A DNA stretch of 64,000 bases from Hofstenia miamia (GCA_004352715.1 SCFE01000040.1:1142259-1206258); one strand, 5' to 3'. Positions 22,830 through 35,590 are shown, numbered from the stretch's first letter. Numbers and translations are program-made. The notes: generated by a model not told the origin, from the letters alone.

Positions 22830-22938
22830 TCAGAAATGTATTCTATGGCTCTTGTAATTGGATATCTTCATTTTGGGTTCAACCAATCAGGTCTACCCTG
22901 GATTAGCAATTTAAAATTCCTTACTTTACATTTTGATT

Positions 22939-25350
22939 TTAACGTTATCAGTTGCTTTTTTGTTTTACACTCTACTTTTAAAATGAATTCAATCAATCCT
23001 TCTGACTTTCTCTCTGGGTGGAACCAGCAATTTGAAACCATAATCAGAGAGAATATGTAATAAGACCCATTAGATTTATCTTTTGACAAGACAATGTAAG
23101 TCAATATTTGCTATATATATATAAACATTTTGTTTTTTCACCGTCAACGGCTAAAATATATATTATTATTCATCTAAGAAATTAAGTTTTTACAATGCAC
23201 TCTGTTATAATATTTTTTCACAGTATGTATAAAACTGGGTCTGAAATTTCCTTCAATAAAAAACAAGTGAGTTAATGTTTTCTATTTATCTAAAACAATT
23301 ATTGTATATTATTAAAACAATATTTTTACATTATGAATTATATTTTAATCTAAAATCCGTAATGCTTTTTGTACTAATCAATTTTTTTAGCTTTGATAAT
23401 ATCCTGGAAGAAGAAGAAAATTTCGAAGTATGGTCGCCAAATTTCGAAAACCAGGTTGAGGAAATGATGTCTAGTTACGAGAACCAAACTGGATCCGGTG
23501 ATCTTATCCAAACCTCAACTAAAAAAACCCTGATGCCTGAAAACAGTGTTTCAAACACATGAGTACATAGCATGTTTTTATTATTTTTGAAAATTGTGTT
23601 TGCCATCTTTTCCAATATTAAAAAAACGTAATAGAGTTTTTACAATTTAAATAATGAAATACTCTTGTCAATGTTTTTTAATTTGAAAACATGTTAAACA
23701 CAATTATTTGAGTGTGATTCACCAGACATTTTTTAAAAATTAATAAAACACATATAGTGTATTAGAGGTTTTCTGTTTTACAAATTTCAAAAAACAAAAT
23801 GGCTTATTTCATTGCTGAAAATATTTCTTGTACAAGTGTCTACTTATTTTTGATAAACATTCGAATGGTTATTTGTTAAATGTATTCTTGCTATTTTTTT
23901 TTAAATTGGTATTTATTAGTGAAAAAAGGAGAGAGAAAGAATGAAATCTTGAAAAATCAATTTATTAGTCAAGTGTTATTGTTTTCCATTTTAAACAGAT
24001 GGTGTGTGTCTTCTCATTTGTGATTTATTAAGTTAATATGCTAGCATCTCCCTCTATGCATTTTTATAACTGCATAATTATTTTAAAGTGTCTTGCATGC
24101 TCCATTAGTCATTCATTGTTTCCTCAATACACATTTTAAATGTAATNTAATGTTATCAGTTGCTTTTTTGTTTTACACTCTACTTTTAAAATGAATTCAA
24201 TCAATCCTTCTGACTTTCTCTCTGGGTGGAACCAGCAATTTGAAACCATAATCAGAGAGAATATGTAATAAAGACCCATTAGATGTATCTTTTGACAAGA
24301 CAATGTAAGTCAATATTTGCTATATATATAACATTTTGTTTTTTCACCATAAACAGGTAAAATATATATTATTATTCATCTAAGAAATTAAGTTTTTACA
24401 ATGCACTCTGTTATAATATTTTTTCACAGTATGTATAAAACTGGGTCTGAAATTTCCTTCAATAAAAAACAAGTGAGTTAATGTTTTCTATTTATCTAAA
24501 ACAATTATTGTATATTATTAAAACAATATTTTTACATTATGAATTATATTTTAATCTAAAATCCGTAATGCTTTTTGTACTAATCAATTTTTTTAGCTTT
24601 GATAATATCCTGGAAGAAGAAGAAAATTTCGAAGTATGGTCGCCAAATTTCGAAAACCAGGTTGAGGAAATGATGTCTAGTTACGAGAACCAAACTGGAT
24701 CCGGTGATCTTATCCAAACCTCAACTAAAAAAACCCTGATGCCTGAAAACAGTGTTTCAAACACATGAGTACATAGCATGTTTTTATTATTTTTGAAAAT
24801 TGTGTTTGCCATCTTTTCCAATATTAAAAAAACGTAATAGAGTTTTTACAATTTAAATAATGAAATACTCTTGTCAATGTTTTTTAATTTGAAAACATGT
24901 TAAACACAATTATTTGAGTGTGATTCACCAGACATTTTTTAAAAATTAATAAAACACATATAGTGTATTAGAGGTTTTCTGTTTTACAAATTTCAAAAAA
25001 CAAAATGGCTTATTTCATTGCTGAAAATATTTCTTGTACAAGTGTCTACTTATTTTTGATACATTCGAATGGTTATTTGTTAAATGTATTCTTGCTATTT
25101 TTTTTTAAATTGGTATTTATTAGTGAAAAAAGGAGAGAGAAAGAATGAAATCTTGAAAAATCAATTTATTAGTCAAGTGTTATTGTTTTCCATTTTAAAC
25201 AGATGGTGTGTGTCTTCTCATTTGTGATTTATTAAGTTAATATGCTAGCATCTCCCTCTATGCATTTTTATAACTGCATAATTATTTTAAAGTGTCTTGC
25301 ATGCTCCATTAGTCATTCATTGTTTCCTCAATACACATTTTAAATGTAAT
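22939..25350. repeat. 1.2-kb tandem duplication joined at a single N (probable assembly artefact)
   Basis: 22939-24146 and 24148-25350 are almost identical; the isolated N at 24147 is the exact junction. Small differences (one extra A near 24270, short indels, a few substitutions) look allelic. The likeliest explanation is an unmerged overlap between contigs or haplotypes rather than a real duplication. Confidence 0.85.
22983..23562 (+). CDS. Possible small multi-exon acidic Polinton gene (copy in duplicate at 24191-24768)
   Basis: An ATG at 22983 opens MNSINPSDFLSGWNQQFE and runs to a stop after 25 codons. Downstream, TTTTTTCACAG precedes a short possible exon ending before GTGAGT, and ATTTTTTTAG at 23381-23390 precedes a 57-codon open frame (23391-23562) rich in Glu (DNILEEEENFEVWSPNFEN). 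The splice-like signals and similar composition suggest exons of one small acidic protein, but I could not join all three in frame. No homologue is recognised. Because the duplicate at 24191-24768 is probably an assembly copy, conservation between them is no support. Confidence 0.3.
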
Positions 25351-25800
25351 CAACATTTACGGGAAGAGAGAGTTATCATTATTGTTTGTTTATTTTTACT
25401 GATGCATGCGTAAATATCTATTTTATATTAGACTGTCGAATTTTATATAACACCTTGGTTTTTATCCTCTCTCTTTATTACACTAGTTGATTGATAATTC
25501 TTTAATGTTTTACTTTTCAATTGCACTATTTAGTAAATGTTGTAATCTCATTTAAGAGTTATATAATGCATGTGTATTTTTTTATATATTCATTACTGAT
25601 TACATGTTTTACATACATTACTAATTATATATACTGTGTTTATATAAATTTTCCTTGTTGTGGTTTATAATTTTTAAAATTCAAATGCATGTCAAAACAA
25701 AATTATTCCATCTTTTGAAAGACAATTTACATTTTATGCTAAAATCTAAGTTATTCTTTCTGTGTTCTAAATTTTTTTCAATTTTCCTCATGTTTTACTA
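25351..25800. other. AT-rich leader before the polymerase gene
   Basis: No frame or motif is seen. T-rich sequence ends directly at the polymerase ATG (25801). Confidence 0.5.
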
Positions 25801-28800
25801 ATGCGTGGTCTATTTAGACCAAAGACGCCCTCTCAATATTTCTGTGGTTTGTGTCATTATAATAACTCCGCCACACAAAAAGTAAGATCTCATTTACAAT
25901 CAAGGCATAGATGCATGGTAGTTAATTTTTGCCTCTATTGCAAGACTTATTTTGGAAGCAAGGCTGATCTACATAAGCATCTTGATAGTAATCATCCAAA
26001 TGAGATTTCGACAAGTCCAGTTTTGAGCAATGATAATGAATACATCATACACAGATCAGAAAATGCAGTCAGAGGGGCATTTGCGAGTTATTTATCCAAC
26101 CAACTTAATCTGATTGATATTTATGAGGTGTACTCAAACCATCACAAAACAATACAACAAGTAATCTCGAATGAGGTTTCCATGCATTATTCTGCAAAAA
26201 TTTATTTAACGTGCGAGATTGAAATGGTGAAGCCATTAGAAAATAATGAAGAAAAATCAGTGGTACTTCATCCAACATCTCATCCTATATCAGTTTTCAG
26301 AGCAGGACTAAGTGAAGCAAATTTCTATAACTTAGTTGACCAGATTGCAAGTTATATTAGTATGTACACAACAAATCGGAGTGGATTTATTTTAAAAAAT
26401 ATCAATAGAGTTGGACTTTGTGTATCCAAATATCACCCAAGTTGTGGAGGATCGTACATTGCACTACCCAATTATCTTAGAAAAAACCATTTTCTTGTCA
26501 ATCCAAAAACGGGACAATCAAACCTCTGCTTTGTCTACTCTGTCTTAGTTTGCCTTCACCCAGAAATTAAAAACCAGACTGAAATAATACAAATGAAAAA
26601 ATTTCTTCCCAAGTTAAAATATTCCAGATTAACATTTCCATTGTCAATCAATGATGTATGTATTTTTGAGATGTGGAACTCTATAAATGTTAATGTATAT
26701 TCACTAAATGATCTTTGTCTTGTGCCAGCATACATGTCTCCATGCCACCATGAGAAGACGGTTAATTTATTGCTGATTGAAGAAGGAGAAAAGAGTCACT
26801 ACCTTGCAATAACCAATTTAAATGCATGTCTAAAATTTTTTAAGAATAGAAAACGTGATTTCTTTTGCCCAAAATGTTTATCCGGATTCAAGACCCAGGA
26901 AAATTTGGAGAAACATGAGAATAAATGCGGTGGAGTACCAGAACCAAGAATAACATTTCCAGATCAATCAGACAAAATTAAATTTAAAGCATATCAAGCA
27001 CAGAATTACGTTCCCATGGTTGGTACTCTGGATATAGAGGCTATTTCCAGAAAAGTTTATAGTGTTCAACCAAATCCATCTACAAGCTATACAATGTGAG
27101 ATGTTGAACAAATTCCATCAGGTGTCTGTGTGGTGATGAGTATCATGGACAAACTATTAACATGCAAAATATATACTGGGGAGCAATGTATGGAGCATGG
27201 ATGGAATCATTTACAGAAATTGGCAAAACAGTCATATGAGATGAAGCAGCGCCATCATGAACTAATAATATCAGAGGAACAGAGGAGAGTTATGTTGTCA
27301 TCAGCAACAAAATGTATATTTTGTAAAAAACTGTTTACACATGAGGATGTTAAAGTAATTGATCATTGCCATTTTTCCAGAGAAATAAGAGGTGTCACAC
27401 ACAATAATTGCAATATTTTAAATCAAAGTCCGCAATTTACACCAGTTTTTATGCATAATGGGAGCAAGTATGATATGCATATTTTATTAAAACTTTACAA
27501 AGGAAAGATGGGGAAAAAGTATCCTGTGTCCCATGTATGAGCGAAGTATTCTTATCACTCAGTTTGATGGTGCCTGTAGACAGTTATAATGATAAACATG
27601 GAATTTGCAAGCTGATATATGAGGAACTCTGGTTTTTAGATAGCTATTGATTCATAGCCGCAAGTTTGTCAACCCTCGCAAAAAATATTGGAGTGGAAAA
27701 ATACAAATTTTTAAATGAAGTATTAGGTGAACAAAAGGCTTGGGCATACTCCCAAGGAAAAGGATTTTTTCTGTACACTTGGTTTGATAGCTTTGAAAAA
27801 TTTAATGAGTTGGGCCTCTGGGATTTAGAAGATTGGAGAGATGGGTTAACTGGAAAAATTCCCATAACCCAGGAGGAGCTTGATTTTGAGCGTTAAAAAT
27901 TACCATGATACCTATTTAATTTCAGATACATTATTACTACTTGATGTGATACATGAATTTAGAATGCAGAGCATGGAGATGTATAATCTAGACCCTGCCC
28001 ACTTTTTTACACTATCAAACTTTAGCTGGCACACAAAGTTAGAGTATACAGAAATCTCTCTTGATCCTATACATGATGAAGACGAATTAAATTTTATAAT
28101 TGACAGGATTCACAGAGGCATGTGCAGCATGTTTTCCAATCATTATTTTAAAGCCAACAATCTGATGGTAGAGGGCTATGATCCTGAGAACGAGACCACC
28201 TACGGGTTCTATGGCGACACAAACACACTCTATAGTGGTACCATGTCCTTGAACCTTCCTATAGGTGGTCTATCATGATCTTCAGTAAACCTCGAAAAAA
28301 TATTGTCTATGCCACAAGATTTGAAGATGGGATATTTGGTGGAAGTTGATCTGGAATACCCACAGCATTTACACAACAATCATTTTGACTTTCCTCTAGC
28401 TCCTCACAAGATGGTAATAGAAGAAAGCATTTATCACCATACCAGCTTGAAATAAAAAACCATTTAAAAATAAATTCAGCACCAATACCCAAACTAGTGC
28501 AAACATTTTATAAGAAGGAGAATTACATTGTTCACTATGAGGTATTAAAGTTTTATATTGAACGCAGATTAATAATTACAAAATTTCACAGAGCCCTCAA
28601 ATTTGAACAGGCACCATTTTTGAAACCATATATTGACCTCAACATGGAGAAAAGAAAGCTGCATGAAACGATTTTGAAAAGGCTTTTTACAAGTTAATGT
28701 CGAATGCAGTATTTGGTAAATTTATGGAGAATTTGAAAAAGAGAATAAATATAAAGTTTGCACATGATTTGGAATCAGTGGAGAAATTAATAAAAAAACT

Positions 28801-29612
28801 GGTATTTAAATCATACAAGTTATGATGAGCCAAAAAGATATTTTATGGGACAAAGTAAATTATATTGGAATGAAAATACTTTATTTGTCCAAGTTAATAA
28901 TGTTTAAATTTCACTATGAGATCATGAAACCATATTTTAAAAATAGAATTACATTATTGTATTCCAACACATAGTATAGGATTAAATCAGAGAATGTGTA
29001 CAATGAATTAGCCTCCATCTCACATTATTTTGACTTCTCCAACTATCCAAAGAATTTGCTATTATATAGTGATATAAATAAAAAAGTATATTTGAAGATA
29101 AAGGATGAGTTGAGCAGAGGAGTTTTATCGCAACTTGTGACACTAAAACCAAAATTGTACTCTATCAAATATACAAATGACAGTCATGAGGTGTTGGAAA
29201 TGGCTAGCGTGAAAGGTGTGACTTGCTCTGTGAAGCAGACGATGAATTTTGACCTTTTCAAGTCTATTGTATTACAAGAAGGCGTCATTTGAAGACCAAT
29301 GACTGGAATACATTTGCATATGCATTCAATTAGTGTAGAGACGTCAAATCATATAGCATTATCATGCTATGATAATAAACGCTATCTTGTTAACAGTATA
29401 GAAACACTGCCATATGGACATAAGGGTAATAACAATTTACATGTTTATAATGTTAAACTCTTGTTTTAGATATTGAACAGATTAATAATTCACAGTCCAT
29501 CATTGCTACTACCTCTGCACTAATTGATATTGGGATTAAACGTATTCATCTAGGTATATGAAAATTTATATTGTATGTGTTATTAATTTGTGTTTTAGAT
29601 TCCGACACATAG
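25801..29612 (+). pseudogene. Polinton-type protein-primed family-B DNA polymerase, broken
   Basis: The 432-codon first block (25801-27099) has two C2H2 zinc fingers (residues about 14-66), the conserved CFVYSVLVCLHP region, another zinc finger (FFCPKCLSGF) and an exonuclease I-like segment, VPMVGTLDIEAIS. After an in-frame TGA at 27097 the frame continues with an HNH-like C-x2-C plus DHCHFSREIRG module and the PVFMHNGSKYDMH exonuclease motif. Frameshifts near 27505 and 27885 and more stops follow; motif A survives as GDTNTLYSGTM, and motif C reads LYSNT followed by a stop instead of the usual YxDTDS. The 3' end appears spliced: introns at 29426-29469 (44 nt) and 29554-29598 (45 nt), with the terminal TAG at 29610. 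The first intron is at the same site in element 2. In an active element this enzyme would copy the transposon DNA; this copy is dead. Coordinates include no correction of the breaks. Confidence 0.88.
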
Positions 29613-31260
29613 TAATTCATTGTTCATTCTCCCCCCCCACATTCTATCTGCTTCAAGTCCTTGTATACAGTAGTTTATTTTTAAAAAATTAAATATTATA
29701 TTTTACGTTTAGATATTTCCAATGTTCTACCTCTGCTGTTTTTACATAATTGCTCCTTCATGATCCCTCCACCATGTTCAATGCGAATTTGTTTAATTTC
29801 TCCGCATAATGATTTTGTCAATATTGATTTTATAGTGATTCTTTATTTAGAATTCAGTCGTTTGAATAATTGACTACCTTGCATACAAAGTTTACCCATT
29901 CTCCATGTCCATTTGATCACTCAAATGCTCCTACTATGTCTAATTTATTTTTAAAAACGGTATAATTTAATTAATCTGATGTTTATTTATGTGAATTTTT
30001 AGTTTTCACACAATGTGATGTGATTATGCTCTCTGTTTGTTTGTTCACCATGTGAAAAATCCGATTCTCCCAACACATGATATTTTGTAAAAGAAGGTAA
30101 TAGTTATTTCATTGACTGATTATTTATGTGAATTTAGTTTTCCATGTGATGTAATTACCCTCCAATGAATGTTTGCTTGCTAATTAAAAAAGTCTGTCTC
30201 TCCACTACCCCCATACATTTAATTTATTTTGTAAACAGTATAATATATTTTAAATTGAATGATTATTTATATATATAGTTTAGTTTCCACACTCTGCTGA
30301 ATGATTCTCCATCAACTGAAAAAAATTATTCACCCTATGCTCTATGTGTTTAATTTATCTTGAAATTGGTATAATATATTTTAATTGAATGGTTATTTAA
30401 TATATAGTTNTATTTTTAAAAAATTAAATATTATATTTTACGTTTAGATATTTCCAATGTTCTACCTCTGCTGTTTTTACATAATTGCTCCTTCATGATC
30501 CCTCCACCATGTTCAATGCGAATTTGTTTAATTTCTCCGCATAATGATTTTGTCAATATTGATTTTATAGTGATTCTTTATTTAGAATTCAGTCGTTTGA
30601 ATAATTGACTACCTTGCATACAAAGTTTACCCATTCTCCATGTCCATTTGATCACTCAAATGCTCCTACTATGTCTAATTTATTTTTAAAAACGGTATAA
30701 TTTAATTAATCTGATGTTTATTTATGTGAATTTTTAGTTTTCACACAATGTGATGTGATTATGCTCTCTGTTTGTTTGTTCACCATGTGAAAAATCCGAT
30801 TCTCCCAACACATGATATTTTGTAAAAGAAGGTAATAGTTATTTCATTGACTGATTATTTATGTGAATTTAGTTTTCCATGTGATGTAATTACCCTCCAA
30901 TGAATGTTTGCTTGCTAATTAAAAAAGTCTGTCTCTCCACTACCCCCATACATTTAATTTATTTTGTAAACAGTATAATATATTTTAAATTGAATGATTA
31001 TTTATATATATAGTTTAGTTTCCACACTCTGCTGAATGATTCTCCATCAACTGAAAAAAATTATTCACCCTATGCTCTATGTGTTTAATTTATCTTGAAA
31101 TTGGTATAATATATTTTAATTGAATGGTTATTTAATATATAGTTTAGTTTCCTCACTCCGCTGAATGATTCTCTGCCAACTGAAAAAACCTATTCACTCT
31201 ATTGCCTCCCATACACATATCATTTATTTTATAAAAGGTAAAATATATTTCCCTGTTTAT
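29613..31260. repeat. Diverged ~115-bp tandem repeats, partly duplicated at a single N
   Basis: Units share TTATTTA, TAGTTTAGTTTCC-CACTC-GCTGAATGATTCTC and TTTAATTTAT-TT-AAA-GTATAAT blocks and recur every ~110-120 bp with strong divergence. In addition 29676-30409 recurs as 30411-31144 without visible change, joined by the N at 30410, which is probably an assembly duplication. No coding sequence is present. Confidence 0.7.
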
Positions 31261-31767
31261 TTATATATGTATACATAATTTTTTAAAAATGTATAAGAAA
31301 AAATAACCAAAAAATATTTAGCTTGATTTTGCTCATTTCATGATGTGCTGCTTTATCAAAAAATAAAAAAAGACCACCTCCATGTGAAAAAGTCTCCAAC
31401 AACAACAAAAACGTGTGTTTTTTTAAAATATATAAGAAAATTAACGACTATATATTAGCTCTGCCTCCTGTCATTTCATGATTTTCTGCAGTTTATTGAT
31501 TGAAGAATATCTCCATGTTAGAATGAAAAAAGAATGCCTCTATCCTAAAAAACTGATCATAACAAAAATGTATATTTGATTTAACATGTAAAATTTATAA
31601 GCACTTATGTTTTAGCTTGCATGTGTCTAGATGTGTTGAACGAGAATGAATATCACTGTGTGAAAAATGTTCAAGTCTATGTTATCCCATCAATTTGAGA
31701 GAATTTCTCATATACAATCCCCATGGTAACGCGTAAGAGAGAGGAAATCCAGGCTGTTGTTCTTGGG

Positions 31768-32363
31768 TTGGCTTTTTTAAGTCGTTTTTTTCAATGTCAT
31801 ATTTTATAAAGTCGTATAATTTTAGTGTCTAATTTTTTAAAAGCGTATTTTTTAATGTTGTCGCTGTTTAATGTTGTATTTTTTATGTTGTAAACCCTAA
31901 CCCCAAGTCTCAATTGGATGTTTCCTAATCCTAAACCCTAGCCCAAAACCCTATTTTTCATTATTTATAGACTTATACCCTAACCTAAAGGCTTATTTCT
32001 TTATTATTTTATAAACCTAAACCCCAAACCCAACAATCAAATAAATTTTCCTAAACCTAAACCCTAAATCAAAACCTTATTTCTGAATTATTTTATAGAC
32101 CTAAACCCTAACCCAAAACCTTATTTCTGTACTATTTTATAGACCTAAACCCTAACCCAAAACCTTATTTTTGTAATATTTTATAGACCTAAACCCTAAC
32201 CCAAGTTAAATATATTTATTAAATTAAATTTACAACATTAATAATTTACGACATTAAAAAACTACGACATTAAAAAACAACAACATTAAAAAATTACGAC
32301 TCTAATAAACAAGCGAATTTTCCCATGTATGACATAACAAAATACGACGTTAAAAAACTACCC
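31768..32363. repeat. Telomere-like minisatellite framed by inverted TTTTTTAATGTCGT repeats
   Basis: The left arm (31781-31880) carries several TTTTTTAATGTTGT/GTCGTA units; the right arm (32231-32358) carries the inverse, ACGACATTAAAAAA. The core (about 31889-32215) is a tandem array of ~45-bp units containing CCTAAACCCTAACCC and a TTATTTCTGTATTATTTTA spacer. Outer ends are also imperfect inverses (GCTTTTTTAAGTCG and ACGTTAAAAAACTA). It looks like a small non-autonomous mobile unit nested in Polinton 1; no target duplication could be fixed. Confidence 0.65.
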
Positions 32364-34079
32364 CTTGTTCTCAAGGATCGCGTGTTTTATCATGAAATAC
32401 ATTTCTCAAAGGTAAAAGCAAATTATTAACTTGGTTTTAAATTAACATTGTTTCTTAGCCAACACTGTAATTATTAACTAACAATGGAAAATACTATCAC
32501 ATTGACGAATTCCCATGATCAAATAACACATTAAGAAGAAAGAATGTTGGACGCATTTACCCCCAACAAAAAAGCATGTTTTTTGGATTCTCTGATTATC
32601 CATTGTATGCAAGTTAGATAAAAGTGTGTGGCATGTGAAAACCAGAATTTGGAAGAAAACAACCAATGTTAGAGAAGAGGGAACACATGCATATTTCATG
32701 GGACATATTTTTTTGCTAGTGAATATATCAAAATAATTTATTTGATAGTAATTATGTGTTAATTTAATATGTCAAAAGAGTGTCTATAAGATCTTGATTA
32801 TTATTTGCATGGCGTAATTATTCCCTATTTGATTTTGCGGATGCATAACATTTATACTGATGCTTAGATATAATTTATTGATGGCATTGTGTGATTATCG
32901 ACACACATCAGATGAACAAGACTTGACGAAAATTATCTATGCATGGGAAATGAAGACGAAGGTTGATGAGAATATATGAACTCACATCAATGTTGGCAGT
33001 GAAAAACTAATACAATAGACAAAATTTAATAGCATAATTTACCATTATTATAAGTGTAGCATATATAATATAAATGTGTTTTGTCTTGTTTTTAAAAAAA
33101 TGTGGGCTTTACCATTTTCACTTAAATATGCGGTTTTTATATTTTGGAAATTGATGAATTTTGTTTTAACATGTAAACTAGACAAGTGCGTTTTTTACTA
33201 ATGTCTAAAAATTTTAAACGTTTTTATTAGAATGGATTGCAACCTCTTTTTATTTACTTTCTACATTTCATATTTTCCATACAAATTATGATAAANCATG
33301 GGACATATTTTTTTGCTAGTGAATATATCAAAATAATTTATTTGATAGTAATTATGTGTTAATTTAATATGTCAAAAGAGTGTCTATAAGATCTTGATTA
33401 TTATTTGCATGGCGTAATTATTCCCTATTTGATTTTGCGGATGCATAACATTTATACTGATGCTTAGATATAATTTATTGATGGCATTGTGTGATTATCG
33501 ACACACATCAGATGAACAAGACTTGACGAAAATTATCTATGCATGGGAAATGAAGACGAAGGTTGATGAGAATATATGAACTCACATCAATGTTGGCAGT
33601 GAAAAACTAATACAATAGACAAAATTTAATAGCATAATTTACCATTATTATAAGTGTAGCATATATAATATAAATGTGTTTTGTCTTGTTTTTAAAAAAA
33701 TGTGGGCTTTACCATTTTCACTTAAATATGCGGTTTTTATATTTTGGAAATTGATGAATTTTGTTTTAACATGTAAACTAGACAAGTGCGTTTTTTACTA
33801 ATGTCTAAAAATTTTAAACGTTTTTATTAGAATGGATTGCAACCTCTTTTTATTTACTTTCTACATTTCATATTTTCCATACAAATTATGATAAACGTGT
33901 TAACAATGAATTTTGACAAATGCAAAAGGCAGTTTTGAAAGTTTTCCCAAATTACACTGTACATGCAATCATCTGAACTCATGGAAAAAACAATGAGGCA
34001 TATTAACAAAATGCAATGCATGCAGGCAAGTGTGTTATATCCATGTATATTTGCATTAGCCATCATTATATCAAAACAA
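32364..34079. other. Non-coding interior of Polinton 1 with an assembly duplication
   Basis: 32697-33295 recurs as 33297-33895 with no visible difference, joined by the N at 33296, so one 599-bp copy is probably artificial. No open frame of note; frames of 70-73 codons on the minus strand have no motif. Confidence 0.75.
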
Positions 34080-34333
34080 TTAAATTGGCCCCACCAACAT
34101 GAATCACCATAAAATCAATTAAAAATCCAATTAGTGATAGTTGTCAAAAAGCACTTTGCAAGTTATCGCAACCTGTCAGAAATCCATTAGTCAAGTATGT
34201 GACGTCACTGAAAACCTATTAGTGATCTGTCAATCAAGTGGTGAGTCACTAAAAAACACTCCTCCAATATCCGTGAATCACTAGAGGTCAAAATGTCAGT
34301 TTGTGGGATCTCGTATGCATTATGTATACTACT
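34080..34333 (-). repeat. Right terminal inverted repeat of Polinton 1
   Basis: Inverse of 18097-18365 over about 254 bp, with the same AP-1-type (TGAGTCA on this strand) and CRE (TGACGTCA, 34200-34207) sites. It ends ATACTACT, followed by the AATAAT target duplication at 34334-34339. Confidence 0.88.
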
Positions 34334-34434
34334 AATAATGTAGAACAAATTTAGGTTTCAACTTTTCAAGCAATTTGGAACATACTCCAAGAAGACTCCA
34401 TTGTTTTGTCAAATGACATTATAGGGGACTGATA

Positions 34435-34735
34435 GAACACTAATAAGAATATTCAGAAAAAGGCTGTTGGGATGACAAGACAGCATTCTTGCATGCAGTA
34501 ATAACTTAGGATTGCTAGTTCATTTACTGATAAAATTATTCTTCTAGAGAGACCTTACTAAGCAATTCAGTGGTACTTTTAGTGTTGATGTATTATCCAA
34601 ATTTGGAGCCTTGAATGTAAAAAAGAGATAAATTTTCAAATTTTTCAGATCATCATATCAAGATTCATGCTTGGTATCTATGTATCTATGGACCACGTGC
34701 TTAGATCAGAATACTATGAATTTGAAGAAAAAACG
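34435..34735 (+). repeat. Dispersed repeat X, copy 2
   Basis: Aligns with 59045-59335 along its full length (for example TTCAGTGGTA, then GATCATCAT, then CTTAGATCAGAATACTA) and with 17840-18060 over its first part. It lies just right of Polinton 1 and about 0.3 kb before the truncated secreted-protein fragment at 34989. Confidence 0.6.
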
Positions 34736-34973
34736 AAATTCACAATGAGGGTTGAATATACATTTATCGTTACCTAAAATTATAATTTTGGTAGTAAAGG
34801 TTATTTTCGTATTTAAAATATTATTAGCATTAATATTTACAATTTTAAAAATTACCAAATGGAATCCAAAAACTTGAATTTTAAAAATATTAAGCCTTGC
34901 CCAGATCCAACTCAAGCTCGCAAGCAGAATTCATTGTCAAAACTCTAGTTATATACTTGAAGGGAGATGATTA

Positions 34974-34991
34974 GGGTTAGGGTTAGGGTTC
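34974..34991 (+). repeat. Interstitial telomere-like (TTAGGG)3
   Basis: Three TTAGGG units directly abut the broken 5' edge of the gene fragment at 34989. TTAGGG is the common metazoan telomere unit. A telomerase-healed break is a possible origin. Confidence 0.85.
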
Positions 34992-35045
34992 AAAGTTAAT
35001 AGCACGCATCCCGATTTAAAACTGCAATATTTCAACCTTATTTAA
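34989..35045 (+). pseudogene. 3' stub of the secreted cysteine-rich glycoprotein family (copy D)
   Basis: The last 18 codons (FKVNSTHPDLKLQYFNLI, then TAA at 35043) align with the end of the 60416-61774 copy (FEVNSTHSYLKLEYFTLV). The following ~300 bp also align with the 3' flank of that copy, for example GGACCACTTCCC near 35269 and 62090 and AAATTTTGTAG near 35307 and 62113. Everything upstream is missing and is replaced by TTAGGG repeats. Confidence 0.75.
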
Positions 35046-35466
35046 TATTTTGATTCTACTAATCGTTTCATAAGGAAGCGGTCCAAATAATCTCTATTAA
35101 AACGCTAATAATTGTGGAAATTCACCCGTCAACTGCGGCATAATTATACACTCTTTGAATTCCGAGCACAAAATTTTATGGAAAACCCTGATAAAAAATT
35201 CTATAATGTGTTAACCTAACGATATTTTAGAGGAAACTAATATTTTAGTTTATCATTTCTGGACCACTTCCCGTCTATGTACTTTATGTTATTACAGTTG
35301 GTATAAATTTTGTAGACGATGTGACAAATATGAAATACTATAAAAGTAAGTTGCTTCTATTGTCTAGACTAGAAAATATAAAGTCAATGCTTTTCAGTAA
35401 GTTACTATAATTCTAAGTAGCATTATAAATATAAAATTTATCAATCAAAAAGTAGTAAAACGATTA

Positions 35467-35590
35467 AAAGACGTCTTAAAATGGCTTAGAAACCTTTAGA
35501 AAACACTGAGAAGACGCTTAGAATCTAGGTCAGGTGTAGAATATCCTTAGCAATTGCTTAGAGGACGTCTAGAAAGCATTTAGTAGACCT
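35467..35590. repeat. 11-12-bp period TTTAGAAAACG-like minisatellite, left copy
   Basis: Diverged units such as GCTTAGAAACC, TTTAGAAAACA, GCTTAGAATCT and GTCTAGAAAGCA follow each other. A second array of the same unit is at 36655-36795; a LINE fragment lies between the two. Confidence 0.6.

Larger units (their letters stand above)
18097..34333 (+). mobile_element. Polinton/Maverick-like element 1 with TIRs and 6-bp target duplication
   Basis: The element opens AGTAGTATACATAA and closes with its inverse, TATGTATACTACT; AATAAT is duplicated exactly at 18091-18096 and 34334-34339. AGT...ACT termini, long TIRs and a 6-bp duplication are hallmarks of Polintons, as is the protein-primed family-B DNA polymerase at 25801-29612. 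Other contents: a promoter and small ORF at 18676-19316, minus ORFs at 19665-20030 and 21999-22484, a possible multi-exon acidic ORF near 22983-23562, and a nested minisatellite element. No integrase (DDE with chromodomain), FtsK/A32-type ATPase, adenain-type protease or capsid gene was seen. Three internal duplications at single N characters inflate the length; without them it is about 13.7 kb. Confidence 0.88.

Noticed and set aside
23275-24768. Apparent conservation of a 95-codon frame in two tandem copies
   Set aside because: The second copy begins after a lone N and is most likely the same locus assembled twice, so identity is not evidence of selection.
31889-32215. CCCTAA-rich array taken as a chromosome end
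   Set aside because: The CCCTAA motifs are parts of ~45-bp units with other sequence between them and lie inside a transposable element, not at a terminus.
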